From contig JARIDM010000160.1 of NCBI GenBank assembly GCA_029263945.1, forward strand, positions 1 to 11,356: a DNA stretch of 11,356 nt. The letters run 5' to 3'. The notes below the pieces were generated by a model. That model was given only the letters and a program-made list of their open reading frames with translations. It was not told the DNA's origin and searched no databases. Positions 1 through 6,728 of this stretch are shown here, piece by piece. Origin of the DNA: Sporosarcina sp. Its GTDB lineage: Bacteria; Bacillota; Bacilli; Bacillales_A; Planococcaceae. The position numbers and the translations under genes are program-made. The stretch's first letter is position 1; every line of letters begins with the position of its first letter.

Positions 1-179
1 TATAATGTTCCTCCTTTTATCACCCTTGTAATGTACGTCACGGCTCTCGTCGAACGTTCCCAACCATTTCCAATCATTTCTATCAAGGGAGGTGAACAAT
101 AAATAATACTCCCAACTGCGACGACAATCGCAACAACTGACCATAGGAATGCCCAATTACTTTTCGATTTTGTAGCCAA
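1..179 (-). CDS. Sensor histidine kinase, N-terminal fragment (runs off the left edge)
   Basis: About 59 codons are visible, read from a TTG at 179-177 and open to the window edge. The peptide begins MATKSKSNWAFLWSVVAIVV: a short basic start, then one hydrophobic segment (about residues 9-27), then a polar stretch that would lie outside the membrane. That is the usual start of a membrane sensor kinase. I chose TTG because a good SD, AAAGGTGG (196-189), sits 9 nt upstream and the reading frame has no other start nearby. The gene overlaps the end of the response regulator gene by 23 nt, which suggests translational coupling and a two-component pair. No dimerisation, ATPase or sensing domain is inside the window, so the kinase call rests on position and topology. 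Another small membrane protein cannot be excluded. Confidence 0.6.
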   Translation of the reverse strand, partial: MATKSKSNWAFLWSVVAIVVAVGSIIYCSPPLIEMIGNGWERSTRAVTYITRVIKGGTL

Positions 180-849
180 TGCCCCACACCACCTTTACAT
201 ACCGCGGATTTTTAGGGTCTACCTCAATTTTCTCACGGATCTTACGAATATGAACGGCAACAATATTTTCTGCGTTATACGCTTCTTCTTGCCAGACACG
301 CTCATAAATTTCATTGATAGAAAATACACGTCCTGCATTTTTCATTAGGAGCTCTGTAATTTTATATTCGATAGGTGTCAGTTTTACAGCTTTGCCGTCA
401 ACTGCTACCTCTTTTGCCGCTTCATTAAGTACCAATCCATCCACTTCAACGGTTTGGCTTTGTCCTTCGTACGTTCCAAATTGAACATAGCGACGCAGTT
501 GTGACTTTACCCTTGCCATGAGTTCCATTGGATGAAAAGGCTTCGTCACATAATCATCTGCGCCAACTGATAATCCATGAATTTTATCGGAGTCCTCTAC
601 TTTTGCGCTTAACATAATAATCGGAATGTTGCGTGCTTCCCTGATTTTAAAAGTCGCCGTAATGCCGTCCATATTCGGCATCATAATGTCTAAAATGAGT
701 AGATGAACGTCGTTTAAGTCAAGAAGTTCAAGCGCTTCTTTTCCGTCGGCTGCTTTTAACACGCCGTACCCTTCATTTTTCAAGTAAATTTCGATCCCGT
801 CCCGGATATCTTGGTCGTCATCCGCAACGAGTACCGTAAATTTGGCCAT
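157..849 (-). CDS. OmpR/PhoB-family two-component response regulator
   Basis: A 230-residue protein of the normal size for the family. The receiver domain (about 1-120) has the acidic pair D10/D11, phospho-acceptor D54 in LILDIMMP, S81 and K103 in VTKPF. The C-terminal winged-helix DNA-binding domain (about 133-229) has the typical LTPIEYKITELL, VHIRKIREKIE and VWGIGYKIE segments. It should bind tandem DNA sites as a phosphorylated dimer. I chose the ATG at 849 over the GTG at 858 because the SD AGGGAGG (864-858) is 8 nt from the ATG and would overlap the GTG. The partner kinase gene overlaps its 3' end. The signal and targets cannot be read from the sequence; the receiver resembles YclJ/VanR-like regulators, but only loosely. 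Confidence 0.93.
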   Translation of the reverse strand: MAKFTVLVADDDQDIRDGIEIYLKNEGYGVLKAADGKEALELLDLNDVHLLILDIMMPNMDGITATFKIREARNIPIIMLSAKVEDSDKIHGLSVGADDYVTKPFHPMELMARVKSQLRRYVQFGTYEGQSQTVEVDGLVLNEAAKEVAVDGKAVKLTPIEYKITELLMKNAGRVFSINEIYERVWQEEAYNAENIVAVHIRKIREKIEVDPKNPRYVKVVWGIGYKIEK

Positions 850-893
850 CACTCGCACCTCCCTTTATAATGTGATTCCATTTTGCATGTGCA

Positions 894-1000
894 AATATTT
901 CATATCATTTATAGTTTCTATTGTATCTTACAAATCTTAACTTTCTCCAACGCTAATTATGAAGAAATTCTTAAGATAAACTGACCTGTCTTCATTATAA
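894..1000 (-). promoter_or_regulatory. Candidate promoter region of the two-component operon
   Basis: This gap upstream of the response regulator gene holds two possible sigma-A -10 boxes on the minus strand. One is TACAAT (925-920), with a weak TTGGAG (950-945) 19 bp upstream. The other is a perfect TATAAT (999-994) without a good -35. Between them are repeated TAAGAT words (939-934 and 930-925, 9 bp apart) and the palindrome TCTTAAGA (976-969). Such repeats could be response-regulator sites for autoregulation, but AT-rich DNA yields these words easily. Neither promoter is strong. Confidence 0.35.
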
Positions 1001-1046
1001 CCTTACTTTAGAAACGACAGTGCACACTGGACATACAATTCGGTCC

Positions 1047-1076
1047 AAAAAAAGTCCACACGGGATGTGTGGACTT
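1047..1076 (-). terminator. Rho-independent terminator of the ABC exporter operon
   Basis: On the minus strand the stem AAGTCCACAC/GTGTGGACTT (1076-1067 with 1061-1052) closes a 5-nt loop and runs into seven T residues (1053-1047). It lies about 25 nt past the stop of the second exporter gene. It separates that operon from the two-component genes, which are read in the same direction. Confidence 0.92.
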
Positions 1077-1100
1077 CTTTCAATTATTATTTGGATTTAT

Positions 1101-2954
1101 TTACATCGCTGGTTTATCAGAAAACTGGCTGTAATAGAGATCTGCGTAGAAACCGTGTTGCGCTAATAATTCGGCATGGGTTCCCTGTTCAATGACTTCG
1201 CCTTTGTCCATGACCAATATGAGGTCTGCATTTTGGATTGTTGACAGTCGATGGGCTATGACAAAACTTGTGCGCCCTTCCATTAAACGATTCATGGCTT
1301 GCTGAATAAGAAGCTCCGTCCGCGTATCTACACTTGACGTCGCTTCATCTAAAATCATAATCGCTGGATTCGCAAGGACTGCACGCGCAATGGTAATCAG
1401 TTGTTTCTGTCCTTGGGATACATTCGAAGCATCCTCATTTAGCACGGTGTCATACCCTTCAGGAAGTGTACGGATGAATTGGTCAGCCCGCGTTACCCTA
1501 GCCACCTCGAAGATCTCTTCATCTGTTGCATGTTTATTTCCATAAGCAATATTATCTTTAATCGTACCTTTAAATAGCCATGTATCTTGAAGTACCATTC
1601 CAAAAGTTGTCCGTAAATCTTCTCGCGACATCTTTCGTGTATCGAGCCCATCAATTTTAATTGTTCCTGCATTTAATTCATAAAAACGCATGAGTAAATT
1701 AATAATTGTTGTTTTACCAGCACCCGTTGGTCCAACGATTGCAACGGTTTGACCTGGATCTACATGGACATTCATATCTTTGATCAATAAATCTTCTCCG
1801 TAGCCAAAGTCTACCTGTTCAAATACGACTTCTCCTTTGGCATTTTGTAAGCGTACAGTCGTCACTTCTTTTATTTCTTCTTCCTCGTCTAATAGCTCAA
1901 AGACACGTTCCGCTGCTGCGATTGTCGACTGAATAATATTTGCGATATTGGCTGTTTGCGTAATCGGCTGTGTGAACTGTTTCATATAGGTAATGAATGC
2001 TTGAATATCACCGATAGAAATGGCACGTTGTGTAACTAAAATACCGCCCACCACACAAATGAGCACATAGCTTAAGTTTCCAATGAGGGTCATCATCGGC
2101 ATGATAATCCCAGAAATAAACTGCGCGCGGCGACCCGCATCGTATAGCTGTTCATTTACCGCTTCGAATTCGGCAATTGCTTTTTCTTCATGACCAAAAA
2201 CTTTTACAACTTGGTGTCCTGTATACATTTCCTCAATATGACCATTTAAATTGCCGAGCGTACGCTGTTGATTGGCAAAATGTTTTTGAGATCGTTTTAA
2301 AAAAGGGCGAATGACTAAAAGAGATAAAGGAAGTGTAATAAGTGCAATAATCGTCAGCATTGGACTAATCCACAACATCATCGCTAGAATGCCCACGATG
2401 GTGACCACAGCTGTAATAAACTGTGTGATGGTTTGCTGTAACGTACTTCCGATTGTATCGATGTCATTTGTCATTCGACTCAGTATGTCTCCAACTGGAT
2501 GCCCATCATAATATTTTAACGGAAGCTTTTCTAACTTATGGTTCACATCTTCACGTAAATCATAAACAGTCTTTTGAGAAACACTCGCCATAATAAATTG
2601 TTGAATATAACTGAAAGCACTACTGATGATATACAAACCAGCTAAGAACAACAATAACTTTGCGATTGTCCCAAAATCGATTGCTGCATCAGGTACACCG
2701 TTAAACTTTCCGTAAGCACCTTCAAATAACTCTGTAATGGCATTCCCCATGATTTTCGGACCCAATACCATAAAAACAGTACTCAATACAGCTGCAAAAA
2801 GGACAGCGATAAGTTTTCCTCGATAAGGCTTTAAATAACCAAGAAGTCGCCGAAAAGTTCCTTTGAAGTTCTTTGGTTTTTGTCCTGCCATCATCATACT
2901 ATTTCCACCGCCAGGACCTCCGCCTCGAGCTGGACGTTTTTTATGTTCACTCAT
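1101..2954 (-). CDS. Heterodimeric ABC exporter subunit with catalytic nucleotide site (YfiC/LmrD/BmrD-like)
   Basis: A 617-residue half-transporter. Six membrane helices (about 47-67, 99-119, 173-195, 198-216, 282-306, 313-336) are followed by an ATPase domain. Walker A is GPTGAGKT (408-415), Walker B IMILDE (532-537) has the catalytic glutamate E537, and the switch histidine is H568. The signature motif is degenerate: VSQGQ (512-516) instead of LSGGQ. This fits one half of an asymmetric heterodimer whose other half is encoded just upstream. The N-terminus (1-30) is basic and Gly/Met-rich (GGGPGGGNSMMM), as in LmrD/YfiC-type proteins. The ATG overlaps the previous stop by 4 nt (ATGA) and has its own SD, AGAGGAGG. 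The likely role is export of drugs, lipids or peptides; the substrate is unknown. YfiC is the closest named relative I can suggest, from family length and gene order. Confidence 0.93.
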   Translation of the reverse strand: MSEHKKRPARGGGPGGGNSMMMAGQKPKNFKGTFRRLLGYLKPYRGKLIAVLFAAVLSTVFMVLGPKIMGNAITELFEGAYGKFNGVPDAAIDFGTIAKLLLFLAGLYIISSAFSYIQQFIMASVSQKTVYDLREDVNHKLEKLPLKYYDGHPVGDILSRMTNDIDTIGSTLQQTITQFITAVVTIVGILAMMLWISPMLTIIALITLPLSLLVIRPFLKRSQKHFANQQRTLGNLNGHIEEMYTGHQVVKVFGHEEKAIAEFEAVNEQLYDAGRRAQFISGIIMPMMTLIGNLSYVLICVVGGILVTQRAISIGDIQAFITYMKQFTQPITQTANIANIIQSTIAAAERVFELLDEEEEIKEVTTVRLQNAKGEVVFEQVDFGYGEDLLIKDMNVHVDPGQTVAIVGPTGAGKTTIINLLMRFYELNAGTIKIDGLDTRKMSREDLRTTFGMVLQDTWLFKGTIKDNIAYGNKHATDEEIFEVARVTRADQFIRTLPEGYDTVLNEDASNVSQGQKQLITIARAVLANPAIMILDEATSSVDTRTELLIQQAMNRLMEGRTSFVIAHRLSTIQNADLILVMDKGEVIEQGTHAELLAQHGFYADLYYSQFSDKPAM

Positions 2955-4675
2955 GCGATATCCTCCTCTGAAAGCTGAGATTCGACGATTTCTCGGTATA
3001 CACCATTGTTTTCTAGCAGTTCTTTATGTTTGCCGATTCCCGCTACCGTTCCACCTTCTAGGACGATAATTTGGTCTGCATCGACGACGGTACTTACGCG
3101 TTGTGCAACAATCACGACGGTTGCATCCTTCGTTTCGTCTACTAACGCCTCGCGCAGCTGTGCATCTGTTTTATAATCTAAGGCCGAGAAACTATCATCG
3201 AACACATAGATATCTGGTTTCCGCACAAGCGCCCTCGCAATTGACAAACGTTGCTTTTGCCCGCCAGATAAGTTCGATCCCCCTTGCGTAATGACAGACG
3301 CATAACCATCTTTCATCCCACCAATAAAATCTTCGGCTTGTGCAATCATGGCTGCATGTGTAACTTCTTCTTCAGTTGCATCTTCTTTACCAAAGCGAAT
3401 GTTCTCTTCAATGGTTCCCGAAAATAACAACGCTTGTTGAGGGACAAACCCAATTTTCGATCGAACCTCCGCTTGTGATGATTCTTTGATATCGACGCCA
3501 TTTACGCGAATCGTTCCGCTCGTTACTTCATAAAAGCGCGGGATTAAATTAACCAACGTGGTTTTCCCCGCACCTGTGCCGCCAATAATAGCCGTTACTT
3601 CCCCAGCTTTCGCCTTGAAACTGATCGCTGACAATGCTTGCTCTTCTGCGCCAGGATAGGTAAAGGACACGTCCACGAATTCAAGTGTCGCACGTTCTTT
3701 ATTTGCAGCTAGCGTCCCTTCATCTAAAAATGTCGGCACCATTTCGAGCACTTCATTAATTCGATTTGCAGAAACAGCGGCCCGTGGAATCATAATAAAC
3801 ATCACAGATGCCATCACAAGTGACGACATAATTAACATGACGTATTGAATATAGGCCATTAAATCACCAATTTGCATCGCGCTACTATCAATGCGCACGC
3901 CGCCGAACCAAATGACCCCTACTACCGTGATGTTCATAATTAACATCATCGAAGGCATTAAAACAGCCATTACTTTATTTACTTTAATCGAAACATCTTT
4001 TAACTCTTCGTTTGCTTTACCTAATCGAACTTGCTCATCTTTTTCACGGTTAAATGCGCGAACAACTCGAACACCCGTTAAATTTTCTCTTAGCACGAGG
4101 TTCAAACCGTCAATTCTTTTCTGTACCGCTTTGAAAAGAGGCATCCCTTTGCGCAATACAAAAAAGATTAAGCCAACTAATAACGGCATCGTGGCTACAA
4201 TGACAAGCGATAATTTGACATCCTTGGATAAAGCCATAATGAGTCCACCAATAAACATAATCGGTGCCGTTAACACCATGCGTAAAATCATAATGACGAC
4301 TTGTTGGATTTGTGTAATATCATTTGTCGTTCTCGTAATTAACGAAGCAGTTCCAATTTTATCAAAGTCTTGCATTGAAAAACTTTCAACATGCTTAAAA
4401 ACTTTACGTCTAATATCACGCCCGACCCCCATCGCCGTCTTGGATGAATAATAACTGACAGCAATAGAAGCAACTGCACTAAAGGCAGAAACGAGAAGCA
4501 TAAGTCCGCCAATCTTCCAAATGTATGGGATGTCTCCAATGACAACACCCTTATCGATAATATCAGCCATCAATGTCGGTAAAAAAAGTTCTGACATAGA
4601 TTGTATGAACACGAGCACAAATATCGCCGCAACCATCCATTTATAAACAGTTAAATTTTTTAAGATTTTAATCAT
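2951..4675 (-). CDS. Heterodimeric ABC exporter subunit with degenerate nucleotide site (YfiB/LmrC/BmrC-like)
   Basis: A 574-residue half-transporter, first gene of the exporter operon. It has six predicted helices (about 14-34, 55-76, 127-149, 154-174, 235-258, 270-296) and a C-terminal ATPase domain. Walker A is GGTGAGKT (365-372) and the signature is a canonical LSGGQ (469-473). Walker B ends VFDD (491-494), so aspartate D494 replaces the catalytic glutamate, and the switch histidine is replaced by Q525. These changes are complementary to those in the partner: together they leave one working and one degenerate ATP site, as known for TM287/288, BmrCD and LmrCD. The ATG at 4675 has a modest SD (GAGG, 4689-4686, 10 nt away). 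Transcription probably starts near 4790 under control of the divergent TetR-family regulator. The substrate is not predictable; drug efflux is common in the family. Confidence 0.93.
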   Translation of the reverse strand: MIKILKNLTVYKWMVAAIFVLVFIQSMSELFLPTLMADIIDKGVVIGDIPYIWKIGGLMLLVSAFSAVASIAVSYYSSKTAMGVGRDIRRKVFKHVESFSMQDFDKIGTASLITRTTNDITQIQQVVIMILRMVLTAPIMFIGGLIMALSKDVKLSLVIVATMPLLVGLIFFVLRKGMPLFKAVQKRIDGLNLVLRENLTGVRVVRAFNREKDEQVRLGKANEELKDVSIKVNKVMAVLMPSMMLIMNITVVGVIWFGGVRIDSSAMQIGDLMAYIQYVMLIMSSLVMASVMFIMIPRAAVSANRINEVLEMVPTFLDEGTLAANKERATLEFVDVSFTYPGAEEQALSAISFKAKAGEVTAIIGGTGAGKTTLVNLIPRFYEVTSGTIRVNGVDIKESSQAEVRSKIGFVPQQALLFSGTIEENIRFGKEDATEEEVTHAAMIAQAEDFIGGMKDGYASVITQGGSNLSGGQKQRLSIARALVRKPDIYVFDDSFSALDYKTDAQLREALVDETKDATVVIVAQRVSTVVDADQIIVLEGGTVAGIGKHKELLENNGVYREIVESQLSEEDIA

Positions 4676-4765
4676 TACACGAATTCCTCAATTCCATAAA
4701 AATTTCCAACCTACACGCATTGGAAGTAGTTTAAAATACTATAGAAGCACATTTTACGTCAATTA

Positions 4766-4778
4766 TGACAACGTGTCA
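4766..4778. promoter_or_regulatory. Candidate TetR-family operator, copy 1 (exporter side)
   Basis: Perfect inverted repeat TGACA-ACG-TGTCA, downstream of the exporter promoter's -10 box. The identical arms, spacing and the flanking A (left) and CT (right) recur at 4892-4904. A regulator bound here would block initiation or early elongation of the exporter operon. The link to the neighbouring TetR protein is inference from position and symmetry. Confidence 0.7.
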
Positions 4779-4796
4779 CTCACTTAGGTTTAATTT

Positions 4797-4825
4797 ATAG
4801 TAAATCACCACATTCTGCATGTCAA
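4797..4825 (-). promoter_or_regulatory. Promoter of the ABC exporter operon
   Basis: On the minus strand a perfect -35 TTGACA (4825-4820) and a -10 TACTAT (4802-4797) are separated by 17 bp. The expected start is near 4790, giving a leader of about 115 nt. The TGACA-N3-TGTCA repeat begins 18 bp past the -10, within the early transcribed region. A weaker second promoter (TTGACG at 4763-4758) may lie further downstream. Confidence 0.75.
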
Positions 4826-4855
4826 TGGATAGGGAATAGGTTGCTTTACTCATGA

Positions 4856-4884
4856 TTGACAGCTAAGCCATCGCCCTTTATCAT
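4856..4884 (+). promoter_or_regulatory. Promoter of the TetR-family regulator gene
   Basis: Perfect -35 TTGACA (4856-4861), 17-bp spacer, -10 TATCAT (4879-4884). The expected start is near 4891, immediately before operator copy 2, which points to autorepression. It faces away from the exporter promoter, and the two -35 boxes are about 30 bp apart. Confidence 0.78.
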
Positions 4885-4891
4885 TACTTCA

Positions 4892-4904
4892 TGACACACT
4901 GTCA
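4892..4904. promoter_or_regulatory. Candidate TetR-family operator, copy 2 (regulator side)
   Basis: Perfect inverted repeat TGACA-CAC-TGTCA, starting 8 bp past the -10 box of the regulator's own promoter. It has the same arms and spacing as copy 1, with a different 3-bp centre. Two matching sites, each next to one of two divergent promoters, strongly suggest joint control by one dimeric repressor. Confidence 0.72.
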
Positions 4905-4931
4905 CTTACTACATAAAGTGGGGGTTCCATC

Positions 4932-5549
4932 ATGCCAAAACAAACATTTTTTAACTTACCATATGAAAAGCAACATCATTTACTAGCGGCGGCCCAAAAT
5001 GAGTTTTCGCGCGTCCCGTTACACAAAGCAGTCATCTCGAATATTATTAAAAGCGCACAAATCTCAAGGGGGAGCTTTTATCAGTATTTTGAGGATTTAG
5101 ACGATCTTTTCTTTTATTTATTAGCGGAACACGTTAAGAAAAACCAAGAGCAGTTTATAGGACAACTGAAAGAAAATGAAGGGGATTTAGTAGAGACTTT
5201 TATTAGGGTCTTTCATCATATGCTAAAGGATTTTCAAGACGAAAATCACCGGGTGTTTTTCAGAAATGCTTTTCTCAATATGAATCATAAGGTGAGCAAT
5301 GCTTTTACCAATCATAACAGTTTAGAAAATCTCGTAAACCAACGACCGACTTTTATAGAGATCGTTGACATAGAAAAACTTAACATTCAAGATAAAAATG
5401 AAGTCCTACCGATTATGAAGATTATCCAAGCAGTGACATTCCAAAATTTAATTCATAGTTTTGCCATGCAATTGTCTACTGAAGAAGCGGTCGCCAACTA
5501 CACGTTAGAAATGAATATGATTAAAAATGGCCTCTATAAAAAAAGCTGA
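4932..5549 (+). CDS. TetR/AcrR-family transcriptional regulator, probable repressor of the divergent ABC exporter
   Basis: A 205-residue protein with the TetR layout. The N-terminal helix-turn-helix domain (about 10-60) contains VISNIIKSAQISRGSFYQYF, where the SRGSFYQYF recognition helix and following Tyr/Phe are typical. A variable, mostly helical ligand-binding and dimerisation domain (about 65-205) follows. The ATG is preceded by a G-rich SD (GTGGGGGT, about 8 nt away). Divergent transcription from a multidrug-type ABC exporter, with paired identical inverted repeats at both promoters, suggests a local repressor released by an exporter substrate. The ligand cannot be inferred. No strong terminator follows; the nearest candidate is weak, at 5626-5646. 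Confidence 0.92.
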   Translation: MPKQTFFNLPYEKQHHLLAAAQNEFSRVPLHKAVISNIIKSAQISRGSFYQYFEDLDDLFFYLLAEHVKKNQEQFIGQLKENEGDLVETFIRVFHHMLKDFQDENHRVFFRNAFLNMNHKVSNAFTNHNSLENLVNQRPTFIEIVDIEKLNIQDKNEVLPIMKIIQAVTFQNLIHSFAMQLSTEEAVANYTLEMNMIKNGLYKKS

Positions 5550-5625
5550 TGGAACGTAAATGATTCCGATCGACTTGCTGATTTAAAAAGAGCTTCCTTC
5601 TATAATAAGCACGTTAATTGATATG

Positions 5626-5646
5626 AAACTTCTCTCAGTTTTTTTA
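5626..5646 (+). terminator. Weak candidate terminator after the TetR gene
   Basis: A short stem AAACT/AGTTT with a 6-nt loop is followed by a run of T residues. The stem is only five pairs and AT-rich, so termination may be inefficient and some tetR transcripts could read into queT. Confidence 0.35.
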
Positions 5647-5649
5647 TAC

Positions 5650-5679
5650 TTGTACAAAGATCTGTCACTATGATATGCT
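5650..5679 (+). promoter_or_regulatory. Candidate queT promoter
   Basis: TTGTAC (5650-5655) and TATGCT (5674-5679), 18 bp apart, lie at the right distance to start a transcript just ahead of the riboswitch. An alternative is the perfect -10 TATAAT at 5601-5606, but its nearest -35-like word, TTGCTG (5575-5580), is 20 bp away. Neither is decisive. Confidence 0.35.
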
Positions 5680-5699
5680 GAATGACGTGCTTTTCACAA

Positions 5700-5738
5700 C
5701 GTGGTTCGTAGACCATCCCACGCTAAAAAACTAAGGAG
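5700..5738 (+). ncRNA. preQ1-I riboswitch in the queT leader
   Basis: The aptamer has stem P1 CGTGG/CCACG (5700-5704 with 5718-5722), the loop start TTC, and the A-rich tail CTAAAAAACTAAGG. Loop TAG (5709-5711) can pair with CTA (5731-5733) to form the H-type pseudoknot. The C at 5717, next to P1, matches the position that pairs with preQ1 in the Bacillus subtilis queC aptamer. The pseudoknot tail runs directly into the SD AAGGAG (5733-5738), with no terminator before the ATG at 5748. Ligand binding should therefore hide the SD and lower translation. The gene behind it, queT, is a classical member of the preQ1 regulon. Confidence 0.93.
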
Positions 5739-5747
5739 AAATAAATC

Positions 5748-6230
5748 ATGAAAATTAAAACACTTGCAACAAGCGGGGTAATTGCCGCTTTGTATGTTGC
5801 GGTTTCTTTACTAATCGCGCCACTGGCCTTCTCAAATATCCAGTTTCGCATTTCCGAAATATTTAATCACCTCATTGTATTCGATAAGAAATACTTTTTC
5901 GGTATCGTACTTGGGGTCTTTGTGGCAAACTTATTTTCACCACTCGGTGTGATTGACCTTGTATTCGGGGTCGGAATGTCTGCAATTTCACTCATAGTCA
6001 CCATCCTTTCTGCGAAATTTATTAAAGGACAGGTAAATCGAATGATTGTGAATACCATCGTCTTTGCGATTTTTTCTTTCCTAATCGCAATAGAGTTGAA
6101 TATTGTTTTCAAACTTCCATTTTTAATGGGTTGGGTAACCGTTGCCCTTGGCGAGATTGTCGTCATGTCCATTGGAATACCGATTATGGTTGCATTACAT
6201 AAAAGACTCAATTTCAAAGAAATTATTTAA
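5748..6230 (+). CDS. queT: QueT, queuosine precursor ECF transporter S component
   Basis: A 160-residue, very hydrophobic protein with about five or six membrane helices (about 8-28, 48-66, 70-90, 97-119, 125-150). It carries the QueT-family segment NIQFRISEIFN (about 30-40), and GWVTVALGE (128-136) further on. As the substrate-binding S component it should work with a shared energy-coupling module (EcfA1/A2/T), which is not in this window. It imports a queuosine precursor such as preQ1 or preQ0 for tRNA modification. The call is supported independently by the preQ1-I riboswitch directly upstream. SD AAGGAG lies 9 nt before the ATG and is part of the riboswitch expression platform. The length is usual for the family. 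Confidence 0.95.
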   Translation: MKIKTLATSGVIAALYVAVSLLIAPLAFSNIQFRISEIFNHLIVFDKKYFFGIVLGVFVANLFSPLGVIDLVFGVGMSAISLIVTILSAKFIKGQVNRMIVNTIVFAIFSFLIAIELNIVFKLPFLMGWVTVALGEIVVMSIGIPIMVALHKRLNFKEII

Positions 6231-6238
6231 ATTTAACG

Positions 6239-6283
6239 ATACCCTCTGTTTCCGGTTTATAAAGCTGGTAAAGAGGGTATTTT
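6239..6283 (+). terminator. Long hairpin between queT and the small HTH gene, probable terminator
   Basis: ATACCCTCT (6239-6247) pairs perfectly with AGAGGGTAT (6272-6280), followed by TTT. Inside it, CCGGTTT and AAGCTGG can also pair in RNA with two G-U pairs. The T tail is short and the SD of the next gene starts only 4 nt later. It may therefore be a leaky terminator or a structure that adjusts expression of the downstream gene. Confidence 0.65.
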
Positions 6284-6302
6284 GCTAAGGAGTAATACAC
6301 AT

Positions 6303-6533
6303 ATGTATATTACGATTCAAGAAACAGCGGAGTACCTTGGAATGCCTCTGGAGCAAGTGACAAATTATGTCTTAGAAGGACGCATTCGAGCCGTTCATGA
6401 CGGAAGTCAATTTTTAATCAACAAAGATCAATTCGGACTTTTTTTCAAACAACTAGAAACCGTCAAGCAAGAAATTGCAGAATGGCAAAGCAAACCACTC
6501 CCGCCTGATCGCGATATTAAAGACGAAGATTAA
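6303..6533 (+). CDS. Small excisionase/MerR-like helix-turn-helix protein
   Basis: A 76-residue acidic protein. Residues 1-42, with ITIQETAEYLGMPLEQVTNY followed by a short GRIRAVHDGSQFLINKDQF wing, match the excisionase-type HTH_17 fold that reads 'helix-turn-helix, then basic wing'. The rest (about 43-60) is a helix that could dimerise, ending in an acidic proline-containing tail (PLPPDRDIKDED). I chose the ATG at 6303 because SD AAGGAG (6287-6292) lies 10 nt upstream; the TTG at 6282 precedes the SD. No integrase, recombinase or phage gene is nearby, so it is probably a housekeeping regulator or adaptor, not a true excisionase. It sits 72 bp behind queT on the same strand, separated by a hairpin. 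Its target is unknown. Confidence 0.8.
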   Translation: MYITIQETAEYLGMPLEQVTNYVLEGRIRAVHDGSQFLINKDQFGLFFKQLETVKQEIAEWQSKPLPPDRDIKDED

Positions 6534-6548
6534 AATAACAACACCGCT

Positions 6549-6590
6549 GACTATTATCATACCAAGCGTGGTTCTTTAGTCTTATTTTTT
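6549..6590 (+). terminator. Probable terminator after the small HTH gene
   Basis: GACTA (6549-6553) pairs with TAGTC (6577-6581), and ACCA (6561-6564) with TGGT (6569-6572), around an AGCG loop; TTATTTTTT follows. The internal loop makes it imperfect. A second T/A-rich dyad (TTTTTT-CGAC-AAAAAA, about 6594-6609) follows at once. The rest of the gap up to 6728 shows nothing else I can identify. Confidence 0.55.
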
Positions 6591-6728
6591 GTGTTTTTTC
6601 GACAAAAAAAATCAACTTCTTTACCTCAATTTTTAGCGTCTCTCAAACTTGATACCTTTGCTGTTTAAGCGTATCTATCCTCTATGATTTTTACAATCTT
6701 TTCAAGCGTTTTATGACGATAAATCAAT

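Noticed and set aside
850..858. GTG start at 858 for the response regulator
   Set aside because: It overlaps the SD itself, whereas the ATG at 849 is 8 nt away and begins the usual receiver sequence.
3891..4451. 186-codon open frame on the plus strand
   Set aside because: It lies entirely antisense to the first ABC exporter gene, has no good SD, and its product is low-complexity and unlike any family I know. It is a shadow of the real gene.
5607..5692. 8-bp inverted repeat AAGCACGT / ACGTGCTT flanking the queT promoter region
   Set aside because: The arms are 70 bp apart and short. The first arm would probably not be in the same RNA, and chance matches of this size are expected.
6282..6302. 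Earlier TTG start for the small HTH protein
   Set aside because: The SD AAGGAG (6287-6292) would lie inside the gene; the ATG at 6303 is correctly placed and begins the HTH domain.
6594..6609. TTTTTT-CGAC-AAAAAA hairpin considered as an independent terminator
   Set aside because: A stem made only of A-T pairs would be too weak on its own; it is at most an accessory to the hairpin just upstream.
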